From Limanda limanda (taxonomy: Eukaryota; Chordata; Actinopteri; Pleuronectiformes; Pleuronectidae), in NCBI RefSeq assembly GCF_963576545.1, contig NC_083638.1, forward strand, positions 9,198,022 to 9,262,021: DNA of 64,000 nt, given 5' to 3'. Both the position numbers and the translations under genes were made by a program. The notes beneath the pieces are model-generated. The model was not told where the DNA came from. It was given only the letters and a program-made list of their open reading frames with translations, and did no database searches. Below are positions 1-18,665 of this stretch, piece after piece (position 1 is the first letter of the stretch; each line of letters begins with the position of its first letter).

Positions 1-370
1 TTGATATCTTACGTTGTTTTTCCTCCTGTTATAATACCTCATCATCTTTGCACTCAAATGTCTGTTTATTGATGATATGATTGATCACATGCATGGAATA
101 ATTAATCAGGAATAAAGATTGACCCTACATCTGCTATATTGTACGTTCTTTAAAAATAAAATATATAATTTTATTCAGTTCTGCAAATACATAGACATTT
201 ACAAACCTGCGACCTTTACTTTTATAACCACAATTTAAATCTCTACACATACAAATATAGATATATACATTATAACCAACACAAGCCCAATTTACCAACA
301 GTTTCTCATATGCAGGCGTTGGTGGTATACTGCCTCCTAGTGGCTGATATGGCTCACTACACCCTGTCGG
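1..370. other. Upstream flank of leo1, no gene recognised
   Basis: AT-rich flank. I see no exon or known repeat. One CTCF-like core lies at 330-343 on the minus strand and is listed separately. An open frame on the minus strand (134-442) has no recognisable protein features and is treated as chance. Confidence 0.5.
330..343 (-). promoter_or_regulatory. CTCF-like core motif upstream of leo1
   Basis: The minus strand reads CCACTAGGAGGCAG, 13 of 14 positions of CCASYAGRKGGCRS, 130 bp upstream of the leo1 ATG. Confidence 0.3.
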
Positions 371-474
371 TCTCCGCCTGACCCCCGGAAACAAAACCTT
401 CCCTCGGAACCCGGTTATGATCTTTTGTTTCCGGTGGGTCACATTTCTCTGCCGCTCCAGTTTGTGGAAAAAAG

Positions 475-490
<16 letters not shown>
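371..490 (+). promoter_or_regulatory. leo1: leo1 TATA-less promoter with ETS-like and YY1-like motifs
   Basis: The 100 bp before the leo1 ATG are relatively GC-rich and lack a TATA box. CCGGAA (ETS core) lies at 385-390, and its reverse complement TTTCCGG at 428-434. The start codon is embedded in AAGATGGCGG (472-481), a close match to the YY1 motif AAnATGGCGG, which in many housekeeping genes sits just downstream of the start site and overlaps the initiator ATG. The transcription start is not visible; I infer it between about 400 and 470. Confidence 0.5.
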
Positions 491-8067
<7,577 letters not shown>

Positions 8068-8270
8068 TTTGCTTCTTTTTTTTTTTTTTATCATTCCACT
8101 GTATTATCAGTGCTCAGCCCACATGGCTTATAAACAGCCATATTTTTGTTTTGTATATTTTCTTAAGACCTGTGTGTGTGGGTGAGTGTTTGTGTGTCTG
8201 ATAGTGTGTTTGCTTGTCTATGTCGTGTACAGCAGAGGTGAGAAATAAAGAAAAGGTTGTGTGATGTAAC
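8068..8270 (+). other. leo1: leo1 3' UTR
   Basis: This runs from the stop codon TAA (8065-8067) to a little beyond the poly(A) signal AATAAA at 8244-8249. It is short, T-rich at its start and contains a small GT-rich block near 8170-8200. The cleavage site is inferred, not seen. Confidence 0.75.
8244..8249 (+). terminator. leo1: Poly(A) signal AATAAA of leo1
   Basis: Canonical hexamer 177 bp after the stop codon. It is the first AATAAA downstream of leo1, with GT-rich sequence nearby. Confidence 0.8.
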
Positions 8271-9555
8271 AAAAGCTTCCAAAGGCCTCTATCTTCTAAC
8301 TTTGTGATTCATATGCGTGATCTTTGTTGTGAGGTTTGGAAAGGACAAGCTTTAGTCCTGTTCCCAAACAACAGGCAGGTTAATAGGTTGATTAAATATG
8401 AAATTGGACAAATAGCAGAGGAGCAAAGTCTTGACGTTTTAGCCGTGAACCCGTTTAGATTGAGCGTTCATGCAGGTTGTGAGGATGATAATAATTCCCT
8501 TCAGGAAAGAACTGGGGAGGAAAGTAAAGGGAAAAGTCTGTTGGTGCAGAAAGAACCAATTTAACCCTCATGACAGGAGGTGGGGGTTCTCCTCGACCAG
8601 TCTGTCATGGGTGGATACTTAACGCTCTCAGCAGGCCCTTCTGTCTCCGTCTGTAATGACTGTTATCGGTTCTTTCGAGAAAGTTAGTGATTCTGCTGCA
8701 AATAGACACAACAACAGATACGCACAACTACTAAAAGAGCTACATTTTTGTATATTTCTCAGAGAATAATTCATGAATCTTGATTTTAAATGATCTGGAG
8801 TATTTAGGGCACTGATAGTAATGGGTTTGTGCAGATCCAGATAAAAATCCAGTATCTGATCTAGTGAATTTAAATGTGGTTTCATAATGGGGCTGTTTTA
8901 TACTGAGGTACAGTGTGTCCTCTAGTGAGTGACATCAATCAGTGGCCACATGTATAAACTCAAACCCGTTTCAAGTCAATAATCCATTAGTATGATGCTG
9001 GTATGATTTTGAATTTGGAGGAGAGAGCGTTTCTCACGTCAGAGCTCCAGCACCAGACGGTGGAGGAGGTATTGTGACCTGGTGGAGGGGAGGGTGGCGG
9101 GGGAGTGTAGAGAACACCAGTCCAGGTTACTGATTCAAGTTCATCAAGCAGGATGACGCACACTGTCGCACATTCCCTCTCACACACACACACACACACA
9201 CACAGTTTACTGGGTTCCCAGAGATAGATAACAGCCCTTGGATCCGACCTCTCTACCAGCCCCGTCCACACAGAACTGGTTGGAGCCACCCACTATACAC
9301 ACCTGGTCAAACAAAGTCATGAAGAAAGAGTTTAGTAAAAATGGCGGCCTCCCTGCGTCACACAGACCCACAAAACACTCACACACACAAAAAACACACT
9401 AAAGCAACGTTCTGCAGGTACAGTTGGGCTGAGAAGAGTTTTTTGTAAATTCCAGTTCAATGGAAACTCACAAGGAAGCTGCTTAGTTGAAGTGAGATTG
9501 TGCAACTGAACCATTCACTGCTGAGGGCAAGACGGAGCTGTCACTCAGAGCAGGG

Positions 9556-9557
<2 letters not shown>
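8271..9557. other. Intergenic, no gene seen
   Basis: No exon recognised. It holds a copy of interspersed repeat family A at 8,755-8,890 and a (CA)13 at 9,180-9,205. Confidence 0.6.
8755..8890 (+). repeat. Fragment of interspersed repeat family A
   Basis: It contains the blocks GAATAATTCATGAATCTTGA and, downstream, TAGTGAATTTAAATGTGGTT, which recur almost unchanged at 62,900-62,925. It is an old, truncated copy. Confidence 0.6.

Positions 9558-9642
<85 letters not shown>
9558..9642. repeat. (TG)n microsatellite, 85 bp
   Basis: Uninterrupted dinucleotide run, the first of a cluster of TG/CA runs between 9.1 and 10.7 kb. Confidence 0.95.
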
Positions 9643-9645
<3 letters not shown>

Positions 9646-9761
9646 AGGCTTGTACGTGCATGTCTAAATGCAGGAAGCAGAAACCATGCCTCCTTAGTAT
9701 AGCACTTGCTGCACTATAAATAGTACATACCGTGAATGTTTGATGCTGCTTTATGCAGATG

Positions 9762-9762
<1 letters not shown>

Positions 9763-9849
<87 letters not shown>
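9763..9849. repeat. (TG)n microsatellite, 87 bp
   Basis: Uninterrupted TG run. The apparent Cys-Val proteins read through it are artefacts of the repeat. Confidence 0.95.
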
Positions 9850-9850
<1 letters not shown>

Positions 9851-10419
9851 ACTAGAGGAGGTGTCGTCAGTACAGTTGTGTGCTGCACTCTCTCAGACTG
9901 CAGTGGGTTATGTAAACCCAGTTCCACACAGGAGAGGAGAGGGAGGGGAGGCACTGCTTCACACAGTCAGCACTGACTGGGGGCGGGGGGGGTGAGACGG
10001 AGGGGAGGGCTGCAGCATTTCACCCTGTTTCTTGTTGTTTTGTTTTTTTCCTTCCTCCTCCTCTTGTCTCGTCTTTTGTCCCTGTATCACTTCAGTTGTT
10101 GGGTTGAGCCGTCCCCAGATCCTCCCACCGTCCATGATCCTGATACCGGAACATGAGCACACACACACACCGAACACAACAGATCAGTGATGTGGAGAGG
10201 CCATGTTTTCTCATACACACAAACACACACACACACACACACACACTGAACTGAACAGATGCCATGTTTTCTCACACACAAACTACGAAACTCAGCTGAG
10301 TCACACTGAGAAACTCTTGGCTTTTGTTCTGCCCTTAAACCCCCGAGGGAAGACACTCACTGTCAGTACAGGTGTTTCTTGACGTAAACAACCATGTGTT
10401 GTCATTATGGTCTTAGATT

Positions 10420-10421
<2 letters not shown>

Positions 10422-10477
<56 letters not shown>

Positions 10478-10640
10478 TGGTCTTGTACAACTTCTTTCTG
10501 GGGACAAGGTCGAGCCTACAGCCGACCTTTTGGCCGGTCCTCACTTTGTGACCCACCTTTAATGTAGTGTTTGAAGGTCAAGACTTGGCTTTAGGGTAAG
10601 GGTTAGGCAGAAGTGGCCTAGGATGTGGGTGAGGGTAAGA
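10422..10640. repeat. (TG)n plus adjoining GGGGAC/GTCCTCAC low-copy repeat
   Basis: A pure (TG)n at 10,422-10,476 is followed by a segment with GGGGACAAGG, GGTCCTCACTTTG and TTAGGGTAAGGGTTAGG. A related arrangement (TG run, GGGGAC, GTCCTCAT, TTAGGGTTAGG) recurs at about 14,168-14,400, so this is one repeat family seen twice in the desert. Confidence 0.6.
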
Positions 10641-11673
10641 AATGTTTTTGTGTATGTGTTTGTGTGTGTGTGTGTGTTTATCTGTGTGTGTGAATTCTGA
10701 TCCTTCACGTGTATACACCTGTTTGACTTGGCTGCTCAGGTGATAATTGAGCTATTCAGATATGCTGTACTCTGTGGATTCGTCATAGCATTAAAAATGT
10801 TTTATACTTGTGGTGAAGACGGTAACATAATCTCAATCTTATACAAGAAATTTGCTTATTTAATTGATTTTCTTCCAACTATTTCTACATTCTGTTAAGA
10901 CTGAGGACATCACTGTCTTTGCTGTCAATCTTTAGCTTTGATCTGTATGGGTTAAAACCTTTTCGATCTTTACCATCAGATTTGTTTTTATATTTTGTGG
11001 AGTTTCACACTTAAAGAACAATGTTTCTGCTGTTTACTTGTACAAAATTTAACACATTTGCTCTTTAAACTGAAGTTTAACTTGATGCAGACCTCCTTGT
11101 CCTTGTTATGCTTCATTCGATGGTCAGAGGAACACATTTCTAACAATAAAATTCATATGTAAAGACAAACACAGTGAAACAGACACAGAACCATGTGTTC
11201 CTTGTGATTCCTTGAGTTTTTTGTATAGTTCCCATGTAATTTCAGTCAGATTAACTTCAGAGAATCGTTTAAAAACCCTTTAAACTCAGGTTTCATTTCA
11301 TACAGACCTTTTTGTACTCGCTTAGGTTCATTTGAAGGTTAGAAGAACAAATTTACAACCAGCAAACTCAAATGTGTCGCATTAAAAACAGTGCTGCCAT
11401 TCACTTTTATTTTTTCATCTGCAGTATTATTGTTCCCTGAGTTTCTTATGTTAATTCCTTTTTCAATTTCAGAGCAACGTCACAGAATTTAGGATTTATT
11501 ATGTGAATTTCTGTTGTTTTATTCTGTCTGTTGTCTCTGTGTCTCATTTGATTTGAATCCAACAGTTTTGTGAAAGTCCTCAGTAACAGTCTGACTCTTT
11601 GTACCCTGGCTGTATTTCATAGCTCAGTGGCCTTTACCCCTGTCTCAGTATGTCCCTTCCCCCTGCTGCTGCT

Positions 11674-11680
11674 TATATAA
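11674..11680 (+). promoter_or_regulatory. TATA-like box, orphan
   Basis: TATATAA-type sequence in the context GCTTATATAAGAGCC, followed after about 130 bp by a possible splice donor (GAGCAG/GTGTGT near 11,812). No coding exon is attached. Such boxes occur by chance in AT-rich DNA, so this is a weak candidate. Confidence 0.2.
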
Positions 11681-12831
11681 GAGCCTAATAAATAAAATAG
11701 AAACACAATACTCTCCCTGCAGGATCCTCCAACTCTCACACATGACACTGCGCCCCGGAGGCCGCAGCCAGGCAGAGTCTTAGCAGGAACATTTTCCCTT
11801 ACGTACGAGCAGGTGTGTAATATTCACACACGCACTAACACACGTGCAACCATGACTGCAACGAATCAGTATCATCCGTTTCTCTTTTTCCTTCTGACCT
11901 CAACAATCCGGGTCAGCGTGTTCAGTCGAAGGAACAGAGATTAATCTGTAAACAGCAGGTTACCTTCAACTGGGAGCTGATTACATCAACACAGTTTTAC
12001 CAGAAACAGACAAACAAAGAAAAAGTGAATGAGACAAGGTGACTGTCTGTGGGACAGCTTCTCTAGAGTCACTCTTCTGCTGTATTACACAAACAAAAGT
12101 TTCTCTGTATCTACCTGCTGTTTATCTACCTAGGCCTTATATTTAATAACCTGAATCCAATGCAACACACAAATAAACACATGATTTGTGTGTCACATGT
12201 AGACAACTGTTAAAAAAAAACATGTTGTGTATTATGTTTACACAAACATTGTCATTAGGTAACATTTTTGTTAAGTACTTCTCAAATATAAATTTTTAAA
12301 TAGGTAAGTAATGAGTCATATTTAATGTCGAGAAGAAGACATTTTTTACTGTTAACATTGATCGAATGATACATTTGTATTGATAATACTTCTGTACTCT
12401 CACTGAAGTCGGATTTAAACAAAATTTTGTGACATTGTTGTGTTTGGACTCTTATTTATATGAAACCTCGCTGGTGGAGTAATGGTTACCATGGGATGTG
12501 TGATTCCAATCAGACAATGAAGTGACACAGTTCCTGACTCAGGTCTCCCGCCTGCATCTTGCATTAACAGCTTGAAATGGGGGATATCACGGGATATCAG
12601 GTTTGTGGGTCAACTCCATGTTGGAGATATCTGGGTTATGAGCAGAAACGTCTGTTTCCTCTTCAACCTTGCAGTATTGTTAGTAACTGTTTTTTGTATC
12701 ATGTATAAGCTGTATTGTAACAGCTGTAAATTGACACTATACTGAGATAATAACTGATAATTCTACAATGCTCCACGTTTTTCACCCTTCACACAGCCAT
12801 GAAGGCAGGAGGAAGTTTTTCTTCACTGTCA

Positions 12832-12832
12832 G

Positions 12833-12919
<87 letters not shown>
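12832..12919. repeat. (TG)n microsatellite, about 88 bp
   Basis: TG run with one GCG interruption near its left end. Confidence 0.95.
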
Positions 12920-12923
<4 letters not shown>

Positions 12924-13339
12924 ATTCAAATTAATTCAACAATGCATTGATACATTTTCAATAAACTTTGAAGGAATATTACTTTGGAAGTAATACTCCT
13001 GTCAGACTATAGACATGAACAAAATATATATATATACTGTAAATGTATATTTATTAAAAGATAATTGATCATTAGCTAATGGTCATATGGGAGGAATGGT
13101 TTCATCATGACATTACTACGAACATCATAATGTTGTAATGATGTCAACCTATACAAATTGCTTGATTTGGGTACAGACATCAAAGTCTAACATACAAGTA
13201 TATCTTTTGTATATTTTTCCTCAGATGGTGAAGAAGTCTCCACAATAAAGTCATCAGGGTTTTAACACTGCTTCTCAGAAAAGCCTGCAGTACGGACCAA
13301 AAGGAGGCGTCTGAAATCTGGTTGACAGAATAACCAAAG

Positions 13340-13651
13340 GCTGCATGTCTTGGTGTCAGGGAGAGGGAGAGAGGGGGGGGATCAGGAGGTTCACACACAC
13401 ACACAGAGAGAGGAGAGTGTTGAGGAGGAGAGCAGAGGATGGGAGGGAGGCGCTGGGGTCAGGTGTGGGACGAGAGCTCGGCCAGTCTCCCTGGCCTGCG
13501 GAATTTCAGATCCCGCTGTGACTCACAGCTCAGTGTACACTCTGCTCCTGACCTTCAGTTATCTAACCAGCCCGCCAGCACCGAGCCACAGAAAACCTCT
13601 CTCTGTCTTCCTCCCTCCATCCTAAACTGTTGGTCTCTCACCCCCGGTTAG
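13340..13651 (+). ncRNA. Candidate orphan exon ending in a strong splice donor
   Basis: A GC-richer island in AT-rich DNA ends in GGTTAG/GTAAGC, close to the donor consensus. The frames inside it resemble no protein I know. It might be the first exon of a long non-coding RNA or just a purine-rich island; there is no transcript evidence. Confidence 0.15.
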
Positions 13652-14167
13652 GTAAGCCGGAGCATTTTGCAACACGATAATAAATGACTAATGTACCATC
13701 TTCTGTATTTGCAGAGACGATGGTTGAGTGATCAATTTGGTTTAATAGAAAGCTGATTGCTTGGAAACCGTCTCCGCTCGCTTCTGCGGCAGCTGAACTG
13801 GTCTCCCACCACCTTTCATAACTGCCATAGTAACCTGGGTATTTACAGTCCCTGCAGTCCCAGTAGTCATACTGGTTATATTGACATTGGATGTTACATA
13901 CAGTTTCAGAGCAAACAGTGACAGGTTGGGTCTCTAATGGCCATACGGCACATATGATCTATTCCCTCCGATTGGCTGGTGATTGATGGCCTGGTCTCTG
14001 TTGTCTTCATGCGTTCTGGGCTGCAGTTATGAAAACAGTGCGCAGTGGAGAGATCTGCTGCAGAGAGAGGAGCTGGTTTGTGCTGAAGCTGACACCTTTT
14101 CCCTGCTCAACACAGGCCCCCAGCAGAGAGGGAATCATAAACGCTGCTTAGGATTCTGAGCTAGTGT

Positions 14168-14677
14168 CCGTGTGTGTGTGTGTGTGGTACAGGTAAAATG
14201 TTGTGGGGACATACATTTATTTACACTTTATGAGGACAAAAAAGCAAGTCCTCATAACATAAATCATTAAACTTTATGTAGACGACACGTTTAAAGGTCG
14301 GCACATGTTTAAAAGTTAGGTTAACTTTAAGGTTAGAGTAAGGTTCAGATCAGGCTAAAGTGTTAAGATTAAGGTTAGGTTAGATTAAGTTAGGGTTAGG
14401 TAAGTAGTAACTTAAGTTAAGGTTAGAGTAAGTCCCCAGGAAAACAATGTAAGTCAATGTAATATCCTCTGAAGTCACGACTGTACGTGTGTGTTATTTT
14501 AAGGTTATCTTAAGTTAAGGCTACGGCTAAGGTTAAGTTAAGGCTAGGGTTTGGATTAGGCAAGTAGTAATTAATGTTGGAGTAAGTCTCCAGGAAATCA
14601 ATGAAATAATTTTAATGTCCTCTGAAGTTGAAGTCATGGAGACACTACTGTGTGTGTGTATGTGTGTGAGGGTGTTG

Positions 14678-14759
<82 letters not shown>

Positions 14760-14953
14760 GTTTTAAGGTTATCTTAAGTTAAGGCTAAGGTTAAGTTAAG
14801 GCTAGGGTTTGGACTAGGCAAGTAGTAATTAACGTTGGAGTAAGTCTCCAGGAAATCAATGAATAATTTGAATGTCCTCTGAAGTTGGAGTCATGGAGAC
14901 ACTACTGTGTGTGTGTCTGTGTGTGTGTGTTGTGTTGTGTGTTGTGTGTTGTG

Positions 14954-14979
<26 letters not shown>
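14168..14979. repeat. Tandem duplication of a TTAAGG-rich unit with TG runs
   Basis: A block running from ttttaaggttatcttaag through GGCAAGTAGTAATTAA to GTCATGGAGACACTACTG is present at about 14,495-14,652 and again at about 14,760-14,908, a period of about 265 bp including the (TG)n at 14,682-14,758. A more diverged third copy lies at about 14,330-14,490. Shorter GT runs flank it. Confidence 0.8.
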
Positions 14980-14986
<7 letters not shown>

Positions 14987-15726
14987 AACATCTTCAACCT
15001 ACACTCCAGGTTGTAATATTACTTCAATATCAGGTTCTTCTTCTACCCTGACCCCATGTCTCCATCTCTCTCTGATGTCCCTCGAGCTGCTGCAACACAA
15101 TCAGCCGCCATTTCCTATGCAAAGCTTTGTCACGTTGTGTTTGCTAAGAGTTTCCTCTGTGGATCAGCACAGAGTGTTTGCGTTGAGCAGGTACTGTTCT
15201 CTTTTAATGCAAATGTTTCGTAAACACTGTTGGTGAAGGTGCTGTTGCCGGAGGCTGCAGGTTGTGTAATGGTCTGAAGGAAAGCACAACGCTGCAGCTT
15301 TAGTCGTGCAGGGAATTACACTGCGACCTGTCTCACTGCAAATCCAAATTACCCTCCTGGCCTGGCTGACAGGAGCTCGGTGTTGCCCCCTTTGATCGTG
15401 TCATCGCCCCCCCCCCCCCCGAGTCTTCTCATCCCCTCTTTCCTTCTTTCCCTCGTAGATTTGTGGAATCTTTCACCCGTCCTGTTTGTGGCCCTCTCCC
15501 CTGCTCAGCTGCTGTTTGAATAGGTTCATACTGCAGACTGGCAGGGGAGAGCAGAGATCTCGCCCATGTGTGCCACGCGTCCACTTGTCCATCCACCTCT
15601 GTTCTGTGACTGCGAGTCATTATCACCATGGATACTTCCACAAATAGAGCATCAGTTGAATCAGAACACCCAGTGCCTTAGAAAGAGGCCAAAGGCACAT
15701 ACAAACACACACACACACACACGCAC

Positions 15727-15757
<31 letters not shown>

Positions 15758-18564
15758 GTCAAATTCATACCTGCATTTAGGAGGACAATGGCCTGGCCAG
15801 CTGCCTCTTTTCAGGGCCTCTGACCTGCTAAGTCTGACCCACTTTCCGTCTCCTTCACAGGGACAAACCCAGTGTGGACTGAGAGGAGCACAGTTGTGTC
15901 ACTGAAGTGTCCAAACTGGGTCAAAACTGAAGTAGAATTGGGAGTAGATCAACTTTGACATGTCTATTGGACGCAGAGAATCTGTTGGATTTGAGCGTTG
16001 CACTCAAAAAGACAACGCTTCATGTGAAATGTTCTATTCTAACAGTTCATCTACTCAACATTATCTCTGTAAAGATAGTAAGAGCTGTAATTGGTGTTGA
16101 AATGGGTTTGTTCCATAACGGCAGGCAGCTGACCTGTAGCTGGCCGCAGGGAGCGCAACCTCTGGTAGAAGTTGTAATCAGTTAAGAGGATTGATCTGCG
16201 AGGCTACATACCTCTGTGGAGGAATTTTCTCTTTCACCATCATATTAAGAATCACAGGTCAACACTTTAAGACACAAACACACACACACACACACACATT
16301 GAAGACAACTACTGGAAAACATTTATGAAGCCTACAAGGAAAGGACCTACAAGCGTGAAACCACCAAAGTAGATGTGTAGGTATAAGACGCATTTCTTGT
16401 AAATAAAAAATCACAGAATATTATCAGGCATAGGACAAAACCTGACACAATCTCAATCAGCAGAGCCATTCATACATTAAGTTATATTAATATTATATTG
16501 ATAAGTTAATTAAAAGAAACCTTCATCACCATGAGTGCTTCTTGTATTTGGTTTAATTTCATTGCAAAGATTGTTTACCTTCACTTTTCTGAATGGTTCT
16601 TTGAATACAGCCGGTTCACCTCTAACCCTGTTCCTAGAAAACATATTCCACCTGAGGAAAAGGGAACAGCTGCAGACTGACTGTCTCCATTCACTGCACA
16701 ATCATCTCTGTGTGCAGAACATAGCCAAGCACCTGTATGTATTCTTGCATTGGGCTGCTATAGGAGCATTGGCAATGTCCACATATGAGCACACTGGATC
16801 AGGGTCTTTTTCTGTGCAACCCAGCTGATGTCAGTTCCTGGAAATGTTGTGATGAAACAGACAGGACCACCATTCATCCCATTCACTTTCACAGTCTCCT
16901 GCCAGGTCACGCTGAGTTGGACACTGACAAAACCTCCCATTCCCCAACTTCTGTCCAGGGCCTGCGACCAGATTAATCAGATGGACCACATTCTTGTCGG
17001 CCATGACAGGTCTCCTTGACTAACCCCCCCCCCCCCCAATCTCTCCCTCATTTATTTCCCAAGCTTCTTCTTTTTCCCTTTCACCACCACTCTGTCTGAA
17101 TTTCCTCTGTGTCGATGTGTCTGACAGCCGGACATCCATTCTGCAGGACTTTATTTCTCAGAATAACTCGCCCATCCTCGTTGTCATGGTATGAAGGCCA
17201 AAGGTTCTCGGGTGAATCTGCCAGGGAGGCAAAGAGGACGCTATAGGAGCCGGGGGGGGGGCTGTATCAGCACACATGAGAACATGTACAGGCAGAGGAG
17301 AGACTGAAATGAGCCTCGCAGATTTACTCCACCTTTCACTGTCCCGCCCACCGTGTGTCTTGGTGTTTTATTGCAGGAGGGAATTTAGAGGATTAAAGTC
17401 GGTCTTCACCGAGAATATATGGTTCACTGCATCGGGAGAACTGTCCCTACTGGTCATATGGTGAGCACACTGTGCGATAGCTGTGTGTAGGCGTGTCGCA
17501 GAATTCAATTTTATCGATCGATTTTTTTACATTTTCCCGCTGCTCTGTGGAAAAACACGAGTTTCTTGATGGTCACATTTTCACAAGATAAGAAGCTTTA
17601 TGAATATTGATTTTCACGTAGGCCAGTGAGTTTTAAATGGCTTCAAGAAATGTGAGCATTTATTTAAATCCACCAGGAAACAATAAGAAATGGAGATACA
17701 TGGTTTTTAACAAAGCAGTGTTTATTTTCTGTATGAGAACAGATTATATCTAGTTCCTTTATTGTTGTGATACTGATTCACTCTGAAATACTTGTTTTTT
17801 ACTATTTTCTTTTTCATTCACAATAATTCATATTGAGTTTTTTAGCAATTGATGCATTCAATTATAATAATAAACATTATTTATGTATCACTTGCCTTGA
17901 GCTTTACAATGAAGAAATAACATCAGACAAATAATTAAACATGTGTTGTTCATATCAGCTGGGATTGGTTCCTGCTCCTCTGCGAGTTAATGGAGTTCAC
18001 AGCTTCTTATTAAATGAAAAATATTCAAACGTTTTTTGTTGATAAGACTAAATTTCTTAAAACATGGACAAGATCCAAATTGCACTCCAGAGAACACTAA
18101 CTGCTGACGACTGAAAGGTTCGTGCTGGAGAAGGAGAAGTGGAGCGAGGCTGAAGGTGGAATCGGGGAGAGATGACAAAACATGATGGTGCAAAGACAGT
18201 ATGTGCTGTTTGTTTATCTGAGGAAGTTTGAAAAGTTCAGCTGGTTTTATAGCAATGCCTTTACTTTTACAGCCGCAAGCTTCTCTCTACAGAATCTTAG
18301 ATGTACGCATCGGAGGATAAAGTGTGTTGCTGCACCAGCTGCTGGCACGGTCGGGATGAGACATCAAATGAAGAGTTGAACCAGTAAAAGAAGAATTGTT
18401 CTACTGCAGTGAGTTAACCTCTTTGGATCAAGTGGACCATTATGAGCAATAACTTTTATAACAGTACAATTTAAAACTCAGAGGAGAGCTTAGTCCCCTT
18501 GAATTCAATCAAGCTGCATACCACAGACACTCACTGACATCAGTCCCCTTAATGTGCCTGATAT

Positions 18565-18665
18565 AAAAAATCTTGATTTATGTATAACTCCCTGGGAAAT
18601 TCGTGAAAATGTAAAATGTTAAAGGGAAATATTAAAATCAGGATCCGGATCCGCATGAACCACTT
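18565..18665 (-). repeat. Fragment of interspersed repeat family A
   Basis: On the minus strand the order GGATCCGGATCC, then CATTTTCACGAATTTCCCAG, then ATCAAGAT matches the interior of the family as seen near 24,640 and 62,800. It is short and degraded. Confidence 0.4.

Larger units (their letters stand above)
10641..13340. other. Intergenic, no gene seen
   Basis: AT-rich sequence with no recognised exon. It holds a TATA-like sequence at 11,674-11,680 and a (TG)n at 12,832-12,919, both listed separately. Confidence 0.5.

Noticed and set aside
9740..9995. Cys-Val and Thr-His repeat proteins in several places (also 12.8, 38.2 kb)
   Set aside because: Frames read through (TG)n microsatellites.
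14385..14410. TTAGGG-like telomeric sequence
   Set aside because: Only one or two scattered TTAGGGTTAGG matches inside a TTAAGG-rich unit; not an interstitial telomere.
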